From positions 558,001-622,000 of the forward strand of contig NZ_BMIH01000001.1 in assembly GCF_014641735.1 (NCBI RefSeq): DNA of 64,000 nucleotides, in the 5' to 3' direction. The first letter of the stretch is position 1, and every line of letters begins with the position of its first letter. Below, one piece after another: positions 33,531 through 42,218 of this stretch. The notes under the pieces were generated by a model, which did not search any database, had not been told where the DNA came from, and saw only the letters and a list, made by a program, of their open reading frames with translations. This DNA comes from Sphingomonas metalli (GTDB taxonomy: Bacteria > Pseudomonadota > Alphaproteobacteria > Sphingomonadales > Sphingomonadaceae). A program made the position numbers and the translations under genes.

Positions 33531-36199
33531 CAGGACAGCCCCTCGGCAGGTAGGTCGCGCACGATCAGCGCGGGCGGGAAGACGAGCGTGAAGGCCGCGC
33601 CGCCCCCGCCCGCCCGGTTCGCCGCCTCGACCGACAGGCCCATCGCCTCGGCAAAGGCCTTGACGATCGCCAGACCCAGTCCCGTCCCGCCCACCGCGCG
33701 GTCTGACCCCTGAAGCCGGCGGAAGGTCTCGAACACTTCCGCCTCGCGGCCGGGCGGCAGGCCGCTGCCCCGATCAAGCACGGCGAGGCGGAGCTCGCCG
33801 TAGCGATGGCCTCCCTCGATCACGATCTCGGACCCCGGTTCGCCATAGAGGCCGGCATTGTCGAGCAGATTGAGCAGGCAATGGTGCAACAATTGCGGAT
33901 CGGCGCGCACCAGCGGCAGGTCGGGCGGCACGTCGAGCCGGACATCATGCCCCTCCAGCGCTCGGCGCGCATCGTGCGCGGCGCCGGTCACCGCATCGCT
34001 GAGGTCGATCGCCTCGGTCCGGAGGCGCAATGCCCCGGCCTCCACCCGCGCCATGTCGAGCAGGTTCGACACGAAGCGGTTGAGCCGCGCTGCCTCGCTT
34101 TCGATCGTTCCGATCAGCGCGGGCGTCGCACCGTGCCGAAGCTGCGCGGCCGCCGCGATCACCGCCGTCAGCGGCGTGCGCAGGTCGTGGCTGACCGACG
34201 ACAGCAGCGCCGCCCGCAATCGGTCGCGCATCCGCACCGCGTCGAGATCGCGCATCTCCGCCTGCAACCGCAATCGCTCCAGCACCAGCGCGGCCTGATC
34301 GACCAGGCTGGACAGGAGCGGCAGCTGGTCGGCGCGTACCGGCTGCCCCGCCGCCTCGCTGGCGACGCCCAACACCGCGAGCACGCGATCCCCCGCCCTG
34401 AGCGGCTGGAATAGCCATTCGGATGCGGTCAGCGTGCCCGAGCCCTTGCCTGCCGCACTGCCCGTATCGAAGGCCCAGCCGGCGGCCGCATGATCCATCG
34501 TGTCGAGCCGATAGGCGGGGTCGCTCGCGGCGAGGGTGCGCATCACGCCCCCCTCGCCCGCGCCGAGCAGCACGACCTGCACGCCCAGCAGGCGGCGCAC
34601 GTCGTCGCAGATCATGCGCGCGGCGGCATCGGCATCGTTGACCCCGGCGATCTGGCGCAGGAAGCCCGCCAGCGTGGCATTGGTCCGCGCGCTCGCCGCG
34701 GCGAGGTCGGCCTGCGCCCGCACCCGTGCGGTCAGCTGGCTGGTCGCGATCGCCACCCCCAGCAGCACGAAGATGGAGACGACATTTTCGGGATTGCTGA
34801 CGCTCAGCGTACCGACCGGCGGCAGGAAGAAGAAGTTGTAGACGAGGCTCGAGGCGAGGCCGGCGAACAGGCCGGTGCGCAGCCCGAACAGGCTCGCCGC
34901 GACCATCACCGGCAGCAGGTAGAGAAGCGCGACGTTCCCGAGGTCGAGGATGTGAAACAGCGCGCTCGCGATCGCGGTCACCGCCGCGACGAGCAGCGTC
35001 GTGACGCCATAGCCGGCGGGCGACCCCCAGCGCGCCGGGCGACGCGGCGCCTGGCCGCGCGGTGCCTTCACGGCCGGCACCGGCAGGACGTGGACGGTCA
35101 CGTCGGGAGTATCGCGGACCAGCCGGTCGACGATCGATCCATGGCGCAGCTCGAACCAGCGCGAGCGGCGCGACTTGCCGAGCACCAGCTGTGTCGCGCG
35201 CGCATCGGCCAGGAAGGACTGTATGCCCTCCACCACGGTCGGTGCGGGGACGGTCGCCACTGCGGCCCCCAGCTGGGTCGCCAGCGTCATCGTCGCGGCG
35301 ACCCGGGCGTGCTGCTCGTCGGTGAAGTGCGCGGCGCGCGGCGTCTCGATGAACAGGGCCGTCCAGGGTCCGCGCAGGCCGTCGGCGACACGCTTGGCCG
35401 CGCGCACGAGGATGTCCGCGCCCGGCAGCTCGTTGATCGCCACGACGATCCGGTCGCCGCCGGCCCAGGTGCCGCCCAGGCCGAGGGCGCGGACATCCTC
35501 CAGCATCCGCGCGTCGACCGCCTGCGCGGCGCGGCGCAGCGCCAGCTCGCGCAGCGCCGACAGGTTGGAGCGGGAGAAGAAATGCCCAAGCGCCCGGGTC
35601 GCCTCGTCGGGCAGGTATACCTTGCCGGCCTTGAGCCGCTCGATCAGCTCGTCGGGCGGAATGTCGACGACCTCGATCTCCGCCGCCTCCAGCACCGCAT
35701 CCGGCACCGTTTCGCGCACGCGGATGCGGGTGAAGCTCGCCACCACGTCGTTGAGGCTCTCGACATGCTGGATATTGACGGTGGAGTAGACGTCGATCCC
35801 CGCAGCCAGCAGCTCCTCGACATCCTGAAAGCGCTTGGGATGGCGGCTGCCGGGCGCGTTGGTGTGCGCCAGCTCGTCGACGAGCACCAGCCGCGGTGCG
35901 CGCGCCAGCACCGCATCGAGGTCCATCTCGTGCAGCGTGCGCCCCTCATAGCGAACCGCGCGCCGGGCGATGATCTCGTGTCCGCGGACCAGCGCCTCCG
36001 TCTCCGCCCGGCCATGCGTCTCGACGACGCCGACCACCACGTCGACGCCGTCCCGCCGCCGCGCGGCGCCCTCCGCCAGCATCTCGTAGGTCTTGCCGAC
36101 CCCCGGTGCCGCGCCCAGGAAGATCTTCAGCCGGCCGCGCCCCTCCTGCACCGCGGCGCGGAGCAGGGCATCGGGATCGGGGCGCTGGCCGTCCGCCAT
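33530..36199 (-). CDS. kdpD: KdpD osmosensitive potassium-channel sensor histidine kinase
   Basis: 889 residues. The KdpD domain has Walker A GAAPGVGKTYEMLAEG (about 30-45) and the DELAHTNAPGSRHPKRFQDV segment, followed by a USP-like domain. Four membrane helices lie near 400-500. A GAF domain follows, then HisKA with the phospho-histidine in SSVSHDLRTPLTAV (about 667). The HATPase domain includes LLNLLDNAGLYGE and the G-boxes DRGSGLPPG and GTGLGLAIVKAFAEA. It senses low potassium or turgor and phosphorylates KdpE. Length matches the family (about 890), and start and stop overlap kdpC and kdpE. Confidence 0.96.
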   Translation of the reverse strand: MADGQRPDPDALLRAAVQEGRGRLKIFLGAAPGVGKTYEMLAEGAARRRDGVDVVVGVVETHGRAETEALVRGHEIIARRAVRYEGRTLHEMDLDAVLARAPRLVLVDELAHTNAPGSRHPKRFQDVEELLAAGIDVYSTVNIQHVESLNDVVASFTRIRVRETVPDAVLEAAEIEVVDIPPDELIERLKAGKVYLPDEATRALGHFFSRSNLSALRELALRRAAQAVDARMLEDVRALGLGGTWAGGDRIVVAINELPGADILVRAAKRVADGLRGPWTALFIETPRAAHFTDEQHARVAATMTLATQLGAAVATVPAPTVVEGIQSFLADARATQLVLGKSRRSRWFELRHGSIVDRLVRDTPDVTVHVLPVPAVKAPRGQAPRRPARWGSPAGYGVTTLLVAAVTAIASALFHILDLGNVALLYLLPVMVAASLFGLRTGLFAGLASSLVYNFFFLPPVGTLSVSNPENVVSIFVLLGVAIATSQLTARVRAQADLAAASARTNATLAGFLRQIAGVNDADAAARMICDDVRRLLGVQVVLLGAGEGGVMRTLAASDPAYRLDTMDHAAAGWAFDTGSAAGKGSGTLTASEWLFQPLRAGDRVLAVLGVASEAAGQPVRADQLPLLSSLVDQAALVLERLRLQAEMRDLDAVRMRDRLRAALLSSVSHDLRTPLTAVIAAAAQLRHGATPALIGTIESEAARLNRFVSNLLDMARVEAGALRLRTEAIDLSDAVTGAAHDARRALEGHDVRLDVPPDLPLVRADPQLLHHCLLNLLDNAGLYGEPGSEIVIEGGHRYGELRLAVLDRGSGLPPGREAEVFETFRRLQGSDRAVGGTGLGLAIVKAFAEAMGLSVEAANRAGGGGAAFTLVFPPALIVRDLPAEGLS

Positions 36200-36771
36200 C
36201 AGCGGCCGAGGCCATCCAGCGCGCGATTGAGCGCCAGCAGGTTGACGTGCGGTTCGCCGAGCAGCGAGTCTTCGGTCGCGGCTTCGACCAGCGCGCGGAC
36301 CCGGCCGACCGGCAGACCGCGCACCGCCGCGATCCGCGGTGCCTGCGCCAGAGCGGCGGCCGGCGACAGGTCCGGATCGAGTCCGGATCCGCTGGCGGTG
36401 ACCAGATCGGCCGGCAGCGGCCCGGAGATCCCTTCCGCACGGCGAGCCGACACGTCGATGGTCACGCGCTCGATCAGCGCGCGGCTGGTCGGTCCCAGAT
36501 TGGAGCCGGACGAGGCGAGCCCGTCATAGCCCTTCCCCGCCGCCGATGGCCGGGACCGGAAATAGCGGTCGCTGACGAAGGCTTGCCCGACCACGCTCGA
36601 ACCGATCGCCCGGCCCGATCGGTCGCGGACCAGGCTGCCATTGGCCTGCGAGGGAAACAGCGTCTGTCCGATCCCGGTCATGGCGAGGGGATAGACGAGG
36701 CCGAGCAGGATCGCGAACAGGATCGTCATGACGATCGTCGGCCGCAGCGCCGTGATGATGTCGTTGTTCAT
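36199..36771 (-). CDS. kdpC: KdpC subunit of the potassium-transporting ATPase
   Basis: 190 residues with one N-terminal membrane helix (IVMTILFAILLGLVYPLAM) and a periplasmic/cytoplasm-shielded domain. Family phrases include FPSQANGSLV, YFRSRPSAAGKGYDG, ASGSNLGPTS, DLVTASGSGLDPDLSPAAAL and the C-terminal LLGEPHVNLLALNRALD. KdpC stabilises the KdpFABC complex and raises ATP affinity. It starts 44 nt after the kdpB stop, and its stop overlaps kdpD. Confidence 0.96.
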   Translation of the reverse strand: MNNDIITALRPTIVMTILFAILLGLVYPLAMTGIGQTLFPSQANGSLVRDRSGRAIGSSVVGQAFVSDRYFRSRPSAAGKGYDGLASSGSNLGPTSRALIERVTIDVSARRAEGISGPLPADLVTASGSGLDPDLSPAAALAQAPRIAAVRGLPVGRVRALVEAATEDSLLGEPHVNLLALNRALDGLGR

Positions 36772-36814
36772 GTCACACTCCCATTGTCCCCGCAGCGTCG
36801 GGGGACCCTGTTGT

Positions 36815-38851
36815 TCAGGCCAGCCCGATCCCGGTCACGGCGAGGTCGATCAGCTTGATCCCGATGAACGGCGCGACGAGACCGCCAAGGCCGTAGACCG
36901 CGAGGTTGCGCGCCAGCAGCGGCCCCGCCGCCATTGGCTTGTAGGCGACGCCCCGCAGCGCCAGCGGCACGAGCAGCGGGATGATCAGCGCGTTGAAGAT
37001 GATCGCGCTGAGGATCGCCGATTGCGGCGTCGCCAGCCCCATGACGTTGAGGACGCCGAGACCCGGGTAGAGGGCGACGAACATCGCCGGGATGATCGCG
37101 AAATACTTGGCCACGTCGTTCGCCACCGAGAAGGTGGTCAGCGCGCCGCGGGTCATCAGCAACTGCTTGCCGAGCCCGACCACCTCGATCAGCTTGGTCG
37201 GATCGCTGTCGAGATCGACCATGTTGCCCGCCTCGCGCGCGGCCTGCGTGCCGGTATTCATCGCCACGCCGACATCGGCCTGGGCGAGCGCGGGCGCGTC
37301 GTTGGTGCCGTCCCCGCACATCGCCACCAGCCGGCCGCCGGTCTGCTCCTTGCGGATAAGCGCCAGTTTGTCCTCCGGCGTCGCCTGCGCGAGGAAGTCG
37401 TCGACGCCCGCCTCCGCCGCGATCGCGGCCGCGGTCAGCGGATTGTCGCCCGTGATCATCACCGTGCGGATGCCCATCGTCCGCAGCTCGCCGAACCGCT
37501 CGCGGATGCCGGCCTTCACCACGTCCTTCAGGAAGATCGCGCCGAGGAGGCGGCCGTCCTTCGCGACCGCCAGCGGCGTGCCGCCGGCGCGCGCGATCTC
37601 GTCGGTGATGCGGCGAAGCTCGGTCGCGGCCGCCGTCTCGCCCGAGCCGGCATTCGCCCGAAGGATCGAATCGACCGCTCCCTTCTGGATCAGCATGTCG
37701 CCGATGCGGACGCCGGATACGCGGGTCTGGGCGGTGAACGGGATGTTCTCGGCGCCCTCCGGCAGGGGCCGCTGCAAGCCGAAATGCTCGCGCGCCAGGA
37801 CCACGATCGAGCGGCCCTCCGGCGTCTCGTCCGAAAGGCTCGCCAGCAGCGCCGCCTCCGCGAGCTCGGCATCGCTGGTGCCGCCGACGCTGCGGAACTC
37901 GCTGGCCTGACGGTCGCCGATCGTGATGGTGCCGGTCTTGTCGAGCAGCAAGACGTCGACGTCCCCCGCCGCCTCCACCGCGCGCCCCGATTTGGCGAGC
38001 ACGTTGAAGCGGACGAGGCGATCCATGCCGGCGATGCCGATCGCCGACAGGAGCGCCGCGATCGTGGTCGGGATCAGGGTGATGAGCAGCGCCGCGAGGA
38101 TCGCGACCGGGATGCTGCCGCCCGCATAGGACGCAAAGCCGGGGATGGTGGCGACCGCGATCAGGAAGATGATGGTCAGCCCGACGAGCAGGATCGTCAG
38201 GGCGACCTCGTTGGGCGTCTTTTGCCGCTCGGCGCCCTCGACCAGCGCGATCATCCGGTCGAGAAAGCCCTGGCCCGGCTCGGCCGTCACCTTCACGCGG
38301 ATCGCGTCCGAGATGACGCGGGTGCCCGCGGTCACCGCCGAACGGTCTCCGCCCGCCTCGCGGATCACCGGCGCGCTCTCGCCCGTGATCGCGGCCTCGT
38401 TGACGCTGGCGACGCCCGCCACGACGTCGCCGTCGGAGGGGATCAGGTCGCCGGTCTCGACCAGCACGACGTCGCCAACCCTGAGCTGGCTGGCCGGGAT
38501 CTCGTCGAACCGACCGCCCTCGCCCTTCAGCCGCTTGGCCACGAGCTCGGCCTTGGTCGCGCGCAGCGAGGCGGCCTGCGCCTTGCCGCGCCCCTCCGCC
38601 AGCGCCTCGGCGAAGGTGCCGAACAGCACGGTGAGCCACAGCCACAAAACGAGTTGCAGCTTGAAGCCGAGGGTCAGCCCGTCCTGCCCGGCGACGAGCA
38701 ACAGGGTCAGCAGCGCGGCGACGGCGGCGGTGACGAACATCACCGGATTGCGGACCAGCGCACGGGGGTGGAGCTTCACGAAGGCGGCGCCGATCGCGGG
38801 CACGACGAGGTCGGCCGTGAACAGGCTCTTGGGAGCGGAATGTGCCATCAT
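36815..38851 (-). CDS. kdpB: KdpB catalytic P-type ATPase subunit
   Basis: 678 residues. The phosphorylation site [16 protein letters not shown] (Asp at about 305) is intact, with the actuator TGES, the nucleotide-binding region KGAVDSILR and the hinge [20 protein letters not shown]. About seven membrane helices are present. It hydrolyses ATP to drive potassium uptake through KdpA at micromolar external K+. The ATG-ATG start follows GAGAGG. Length agrees with E. coli KdpB (682). Confidence 0.97.
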   Translation of the reverse strand: MMAHSAPKSLFTADLVVPAIGAAFVKLHPRALVRNPVMFVTAAVAALLTLLLVAGQDGLTLGFKLQLVLWLWLTVLFGTFAEALAEGRGKAQAASLRATKAELVAKRLKGEGGRFDEIPASQLRVGDVVLVETGDLIPSDGDVVAGVASVNEAAITGESAPVIREAGGDRSAVTAGTRVISDAIRVKVTAEPGQGFLDRMIALVEGAERQKTPNEVALTILLVGLTIIFLIAVATIPGFASYAGGSIPVAILAALLITLIPTTIAALLSAIGIAGMDRLVRFNVLAKSGRAVEAAGDVDVLLLDKTGTITIGDRQASEFRSVGGTSDAELAEAALLASLSDETPEGRSIVVLAREHFGLQRPLPEGAENIPFTAQTRVSGVRIGDMLIQKGAVDSILRANAGSGETAAATELRRITDEIARAGGTPLAVAKDGRLLGAIFLKDVVKAGIRERFGELRTMGIRTVMITGDNPLTAAAIAAEAGVDDFLAQATPEDKLALIRKEQTGGRLVAMCGDGTNDAPALAQADVGVAMNTGTQAAREAGNMVDLDSDPTKLIEVVGLGKQLLMTRGALTTFSVANDVAKYFAIIPAMFVALYPGLGVLNVMGLATPQSAILSAIIFNALIIPLLVPLALRGVAYKPMAAGPLLARNLAVYGLGGLVAPFIGIKLIDLAVTGIGLA

Positions 38852-38860
38852 GGCCTCTCG

Positions 38861-40564
38861 TCAGAACAGTTGCCCGCGGATCATCGCGAGATGATCGGCG
38901 ATGGGACCGAGCGCGAGGCTCGGCAGGAAGGTCAGCCCGCCCAGGATCAGGATGATGCCGACCAGCAGCCCGACCCACAGCCCGCCCGTCGTCGGGAAGG
39001 AGCCGGCGCTGGCGGGCGTGTGGGCCTTGGCGGCGAGGCTGCCGGCGATCGCGAGCATCGGCACGATGACGAAGAACCGCCCGATCCACATCGCCACGCC
39101 CAGCAGCCCGTCATAGAAGGGTGTCGCCGCGGTCAGCCCGGCAAAGGCCGAGCCGTTGTTCGCCACCGCGGAGGTGAAGGCGTAGAGGATCTCCGAAAAG
39201 CCGTGCGGTCCCTTGTTGAGCGGCCCCGCCAGCCCCGCCCCGGTCACCGATGCCAGGGCGGTGAAGCCCAGGATCACCAGTGGCAGCACCGCGATCGCGA
39301 GGACCGCCAGCTTCACCTCGCGGCTTTCGATCTTCTTGCCGACATATTCTGGCGTCCGCCCGACCATCAGCCCGGCGACGAAGACGGCGAGGATCGCGAA
39401 GAGGAGGAAGCCGTAGATGCCGGCGCCGACGCCGCCGATCACCACTTCGCCCAGCTGCATGTTGAACAGCGGGATCAGACCGCCGATCGCGGTGAAGCTG
39501 TCGTGCATCGCATTGACCGCCCCGCACGAGGCGGCGGTGGTGACCACCGAGAACAGGGCCGAGGCCGCGAGGCCGAAGCGCACCTCCTTGCCCTCCATGT
39601 TGCCGCCCGCGACGCCGAGCGCATGCAGCACGGGATTGCCGCCCGCTTCCGCGCCATAGGCGACCGCGGTGCCGGCGAGGAACAGGATCATCATCGCCGC
39701 CAGGATCGCCCAGCCCTGCCGCGGATTGCCGACCGCCTTGCCGAAGGTCCAGGTCAGCCCGACGCCGATCACGAAGATCGACAGCATCTGGATCAGGTTG
39801 GTCAGCGCGGACGGGTTCTCGAACGGATGGGCCGAATTGGCATTGAAGAACCCGCCGCCATTGGTGCCGAGCATCTTGATCGCCTCCTGGCTGGCGACCG
39901 GCCCCAGCGCCAGCGTCTGGCGGGCGCCCTCCAGCGTGGTCAGGTCGACCGATCCCGCCAGCGTCTGCGGCACGCCGCAGGCGATGTAGACGACCGTCAG
40001 CGCGATGCAGAGCGGCAGCAGCAGGTAGAGCGTGATCCGGGTCATGTCGGCCCAGAAATTGCCGATCGTCTTCGTCTCGCGCCGGGCGAAGCCGCGGAAC
40101 AGCGCGAAGGCGAGCGCGATGCCCGTGGACGCCGACAGGAAGTTGTGGATCGTCAAGCCCAGCATCTGGCTGAGGTTCGACATGGTGCTCTCCCCGGCAT
40201 AGCTCTGCCAGTTCGTGTTGGCGGTGAAGCTGATCGCGGTGTTGAACGCCAGATGCTCGCCCACCGCACCCAGCCGCTGCGGGTTGAGCGGCAGCACCGC
40301 CTGGAGCCGCAGCACGGCATAGGTGAAGACCATCAGCGCCGCGTTGAACAGCAGCATATGGACGGCGTAGCGCCGCCACCCCTGCTCCGCGTGGGGGCGG
40401 ATGCCGGCAAGCGCGTAGAAGCCGCGCTCGACCGGCCCCAGCACGATGTGGAGCGGGGTACGCCGCCCCTCGTACAGGGCGAAGAGCCACAGCCCCATGG
40501 GCTTGGCGAGCGCCAGCAGGACGGCGGTGAAGCCGAGGATCAGGAACCATCCCTGAAAGGTCAT
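38861..40564 (-). CDS. kdpA: KdpA potassium-translocating subunit
   Basis: 567 residues with about ten membrane helices and four pore-loop regions typical of Kdp[50 protein letters not shown] and [17 protein letters not shown]. These loops form the selectivity filter. The ATG at 40564 follows AAGGAGG 6 nt upstream, overlapping the end of kdpF. It forms the membrane channel through which KdpB-driven uptake occurs. Confidence 0.97.
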   Translation of the reverse strand: MTFQGWFLILGFTAVLLALAKPMGLWLFALYEGRRTPLHIVLGPVERGFYALAGIRPHAEQGWRRYAVHMLLFNAALMVFTYAVLRLQAVLPLNPQRLGAVGEHLAFNTAISFTANTNWQSYAGESTMSNLSQMLGLTIHNFLSASTGIALAFALFRGFARRETKTIGNFWADMTRITLYLLLPLCIALTVVYIACGVPQTLAGSVDLTTLEGARQTLALGPVASQEAIKMLGTNGGGFFNANSAHPFENPSALTNLIQMLSIFVIGVGLTWTFGKAVGNPRQGWAILAAMMILFLAGTAVAYGAEAGGNPVLHALGVAGGNMEGKEVRFGLAASALFSVVTTAASCGAVNAMHDSFTAIGGLIPLFNMQLGEVVIGGVGAGIYGFLLFAILAVFVAGLMVGRTPEYVGKKIESREVKLAVLAIAVLPLVILGFTALASVTGAGLAGPLNKGPHGFSEILYAFTSAVANNGSAFAGLTAATPFYDGLLGVAMWIGRFFVIVPMLAIAGSLAAKAHTPASAGSFPTTGGLWVGLLVGIILILGGLTFLPSLALGPIADHLAMIRGQLF

Positions 40565-40577
40565 CGTGCCGCCTCCT

Positions 40578-40667
40578 TCAGAAGCGTTCGGGGCGGATCA
40601 GCACCGCCACCAGATAGACGAGAAGGCCGAGCGCGGTCAGCGCCGCGAGCCAGAGGTCGAGGGTCAT
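40578..40667 (-). CDS. kdpF: KdpF small subunit
   Basis: 29 residues forming one hydrophobic helix between a short acidic N-terminus and the diagnostic C-terminal motif LIRPERF (E. coli KdpF ends LLRPEKF or similar). It begins at ATG 40667 and ends 13 nt before kdpA. KdpF is a lipid-like stabiliser of the KdpABC complex. The gene is too short for most automatic ORF calls, but its position and ending make the identification strong. Confidence 0.93.
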   Translation of the reverse strand: MTLDLWLAALTALGLLVYLVAVLIRPERF

Positions 40668-40680
40668 CGCGGCGGCTCCC

Positions 40681-40764
40681 TCATGCCTTGTCGCACAGGC
40701 GGACATAGGCGAGCGTCATCGCCCCCAGTCCCGCCATCACTGCGATCCAGATCGCGTCCTGCAT
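40681..40764 (-). CDS. 27-residue membrane peptide upstream of kdpF
   Basis: A 27-codon frame with an AGGAGG site 8 nt before ATG 40764. It starts MQDAIWIAVMAGLGA, has one membrane-spanning stretch and ends YVRLCDKA. I recall similar tiny proteins ending Y-V-x-x-C-(D/E)-(R/K) before kdpF in other alphaproteobacteria and Bacteroidetes. It lies 13 nt before kdpF, inside the porin-kdp transcript. It may be an accessory subunit or a regulator of Kdp. Existence is well supported by the ribosome site and spacing; function is unknown. Confidence 0.75.
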   Translation of the reverse strand: MQDAIWIAVMAGLGAMTLAYVRLCDKA

Positions 40765-40780
40765 CGGTCGGTCCTCCTGC

Positions 40781-41647
40781 TCAGAAGGCCGCGGTCAGCG
40801 AGGCGAGGACGGTCGCGCCGGCGATGCTGCCGATGCCGTCCTGCCCCTTGCTGAAGCTCGGCTGGAGATAGGCCGCCTCGCGGCGGGAAATGTCGGTGTC
40901 GACATAGCTGAGGGTGAAGGTCAGGTTGCGGTAGGCGATGTCCGCGCCCAGCGACCAGTCCCAGTAGCGCCCGGTCGGCGCCACCGCGGTGGCGTTGGGT
41001 CCCAGCCCGTTTTGCCCCCGGCTGTGCCCGATATGCGCCTTGGCGGTGACCGGCGTCCCCGCCACCGCCAGCGCGCCGTCGCCCCACAGATAGAGGTTGT
41101 CGTCCTTGGCCCCCGGACGGTCGTAGACCCCGGCGGCCGCGGCCGCGCCGTCGTCGTACCATTTACCGATCGCCTGCTGCCGGGGTGCATAGGCGGCCCC
41201 GGCGGTCAGCGTCGCCGGTCCGGTCGTTCCGGTCAGCTTGACATAGGGCTCCGCGAAGTCCGTCTTCGCCGCGCCGCCGGGATAGACGTACCAGGTCAGC
41301 CCGACGTCGAGCGTCGCACCCCGGCCGATCGCGGTGCGATAGCCACCGATCAGGTCCAGCTCCAGATTGGCGCCGCCGAACGTGCCCCAGCCGGCGAGGT
41401 TCGAGGCCCAGACGCCGACATAGGGGCCATCGACATGCGCGACGGTGATGCCGCCCTGCACCGCCATCTGCCGGTCGGTCTGCGACACGCCGCGAAAGCG
41501 ATAGTCCGAGGCGACCGCGACCGAGCCGCTGACGGTCACCGCCGGCGGCTGCGCGGCGTCGCCGGCCCGCGTCTCTTCCGGCTCCGCCAGCGCCCCGCCC
41601 GGCAGGACGGCCAGCGCCGCCGCCACAATCCCGTATCGTACCGTCAT
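40781..41647 (-). CDS. TorF-family putative outer-membrane porin
   Basis: 288 residues with a signal peptide (RYGIVAAALAVLPGGALAE). A beta-barrel pattern follows, starting with the family hallmark VSGSVAVASDYRFRGVSQTD (about 40-59) and continuing in alternating strands (GPYVGVWASNLAGWG, LELDLIGGYR, DVGLTWYVYPGG), ending in a C-terminal phenylalanine. This matches the Gcw_chp/TorF porin family (PF09694). It is the first gene of the kdp operon, 16 nt before the 27-residue peptide gene. Its role may be to let K+ or compatible solutes cross the outer membrane under potassium limitation, which is inferred from position. Confidence 0.88.
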   Translation of the reverse strand: MTVRYGIVAAALAVLPGGALAEPEETRAGDAAQPPAVTVSGSVAVASDYRFRGVSQTDRQMAVQGGITVAHVDGPYVGVWASNLAGWGTFGGANLELDLIGGYRTAIGRGATLDVGLTWYVYPGGAAKTDFAEPYVKLTGTTGPATLTAGAAYAPRQQAIGKWYDDGAAAAAGVYDRPGAKDDNLYLWGDGALAVAGTPVTAKAHIGHSRGQNGLGPNATAVAPTGRYWDWSLGADIAYRNLTFTLSYVDTDISRREAAYLQPSFSKGQDGIGSIAGATVLASLTAAF

Positions 41648-41749
41648 CCCCGATGGTCCTCGTGCGGCGTTCCGTCACCCGACGACGCCTTCAAGGATGC
41701 GCGATTAGGCCCCTGCGACATAGCAATTCGAGATCGATTCCCGACTTTC

Positions 41750-41769
41750 GCATAGTGCGCGCATAGTGC
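41750..41769. repeat. Tandem direct repeat between the kdp porin and DoxX-like genes
   Basis: The 9-mer GCATAGTGC occurs at 41750-41758 and again at 41761-41769, 11 bp apart (one helical turn). It lies in the divergent intergenic region, 103 bp upstream of the porin start and just before the DoxX-like start. It could be a regulator site; it could also be chance. Confidence 0.4.
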
Positions 41770-41783
41770 TGTGCCGCTAAGCC

Positions 41784-42218
41784 ATGCGGTACGTCATGAC
41801 CGCCAAGTCGCTCTCCCGGCCGATCCTCGCGGCGCTCTACGCCGCCGCCGGTCTGCTTCACCTGCTGCTGCCCGCGCCCTTCGTCGCGATCGTTCCGCAT
41901 CTTGTCCCCGCGCCGGCGGCGATGGTGATGCTGACCGGACTGGCGGAGATCGCAGGCGCCATTGGCATCGCCCAACCCTGGAGCCCGCGCCTGAGGGTGG
42001 CGGCCGGCTGGGGCCTTGCCGCCTATGCGCTGTGCGTCTGGCCCGCCAACGTGCAACATATGCTGCTCGACCTCGGCCGGCCCGGTCACGGTCTCGGCCT
42101 GGTCTATCACGTCCCGCGGCTGGCGCTCCAACCGGTACTGATCTGGTGGCCCCTCTGGGTGACGGGCATAGTCGACTGGCCTTTCCGTTCCGATCCGGCG
42201 GCCAAGCGCAGTCAGTAG
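41784..42218 (+). CDS. DoxX-like membrane protein
   Basis: 144 residues with four hydrophobic segments (RPILAALYAAAGLLHLL, VPAPAAMVMLTGLAEIAGAI, RVAAGWGLAAYALCVWP, LQPVLIWWPLWVTG). The LTGLAEIAGAIGI and WPANVQHMLLDLG phrases are typical of the DoxX/YphA-like group. Such proteins are small inner-membrane proteins of mostly unknown role, some linked to redox or thiol chemistry. An internal ATG at 41796 is an alternative start. It is divergent from the kdp porin, and its stop overlaps the convergent protease gene by 7 nt. Confidence 0.82.
   Translation: MRYVMTAKSLSRPILAALYAAAGLLHLLLPAPFVAIVPHLVPAPAAMVMLTGLAEIAGAIGIAQPWSPRLRVAAGWGLAAYALCVWPANVQHMLLDLGRPGHGLGLVYHVPRLALQPVLIWWPLWVTGIVDWPFRSDPAAKRSQ

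Noticed and set aside
36728..40708. A 1326-codon open frame on the plus strand opposite kdpABC
   Set aside because: It is an antisense shadow caused by high GC3. The minus strand holds complete KdpC, KdpB and KdpA with all motifs, while the plus-strand product is charged, repetitive and matches no family.
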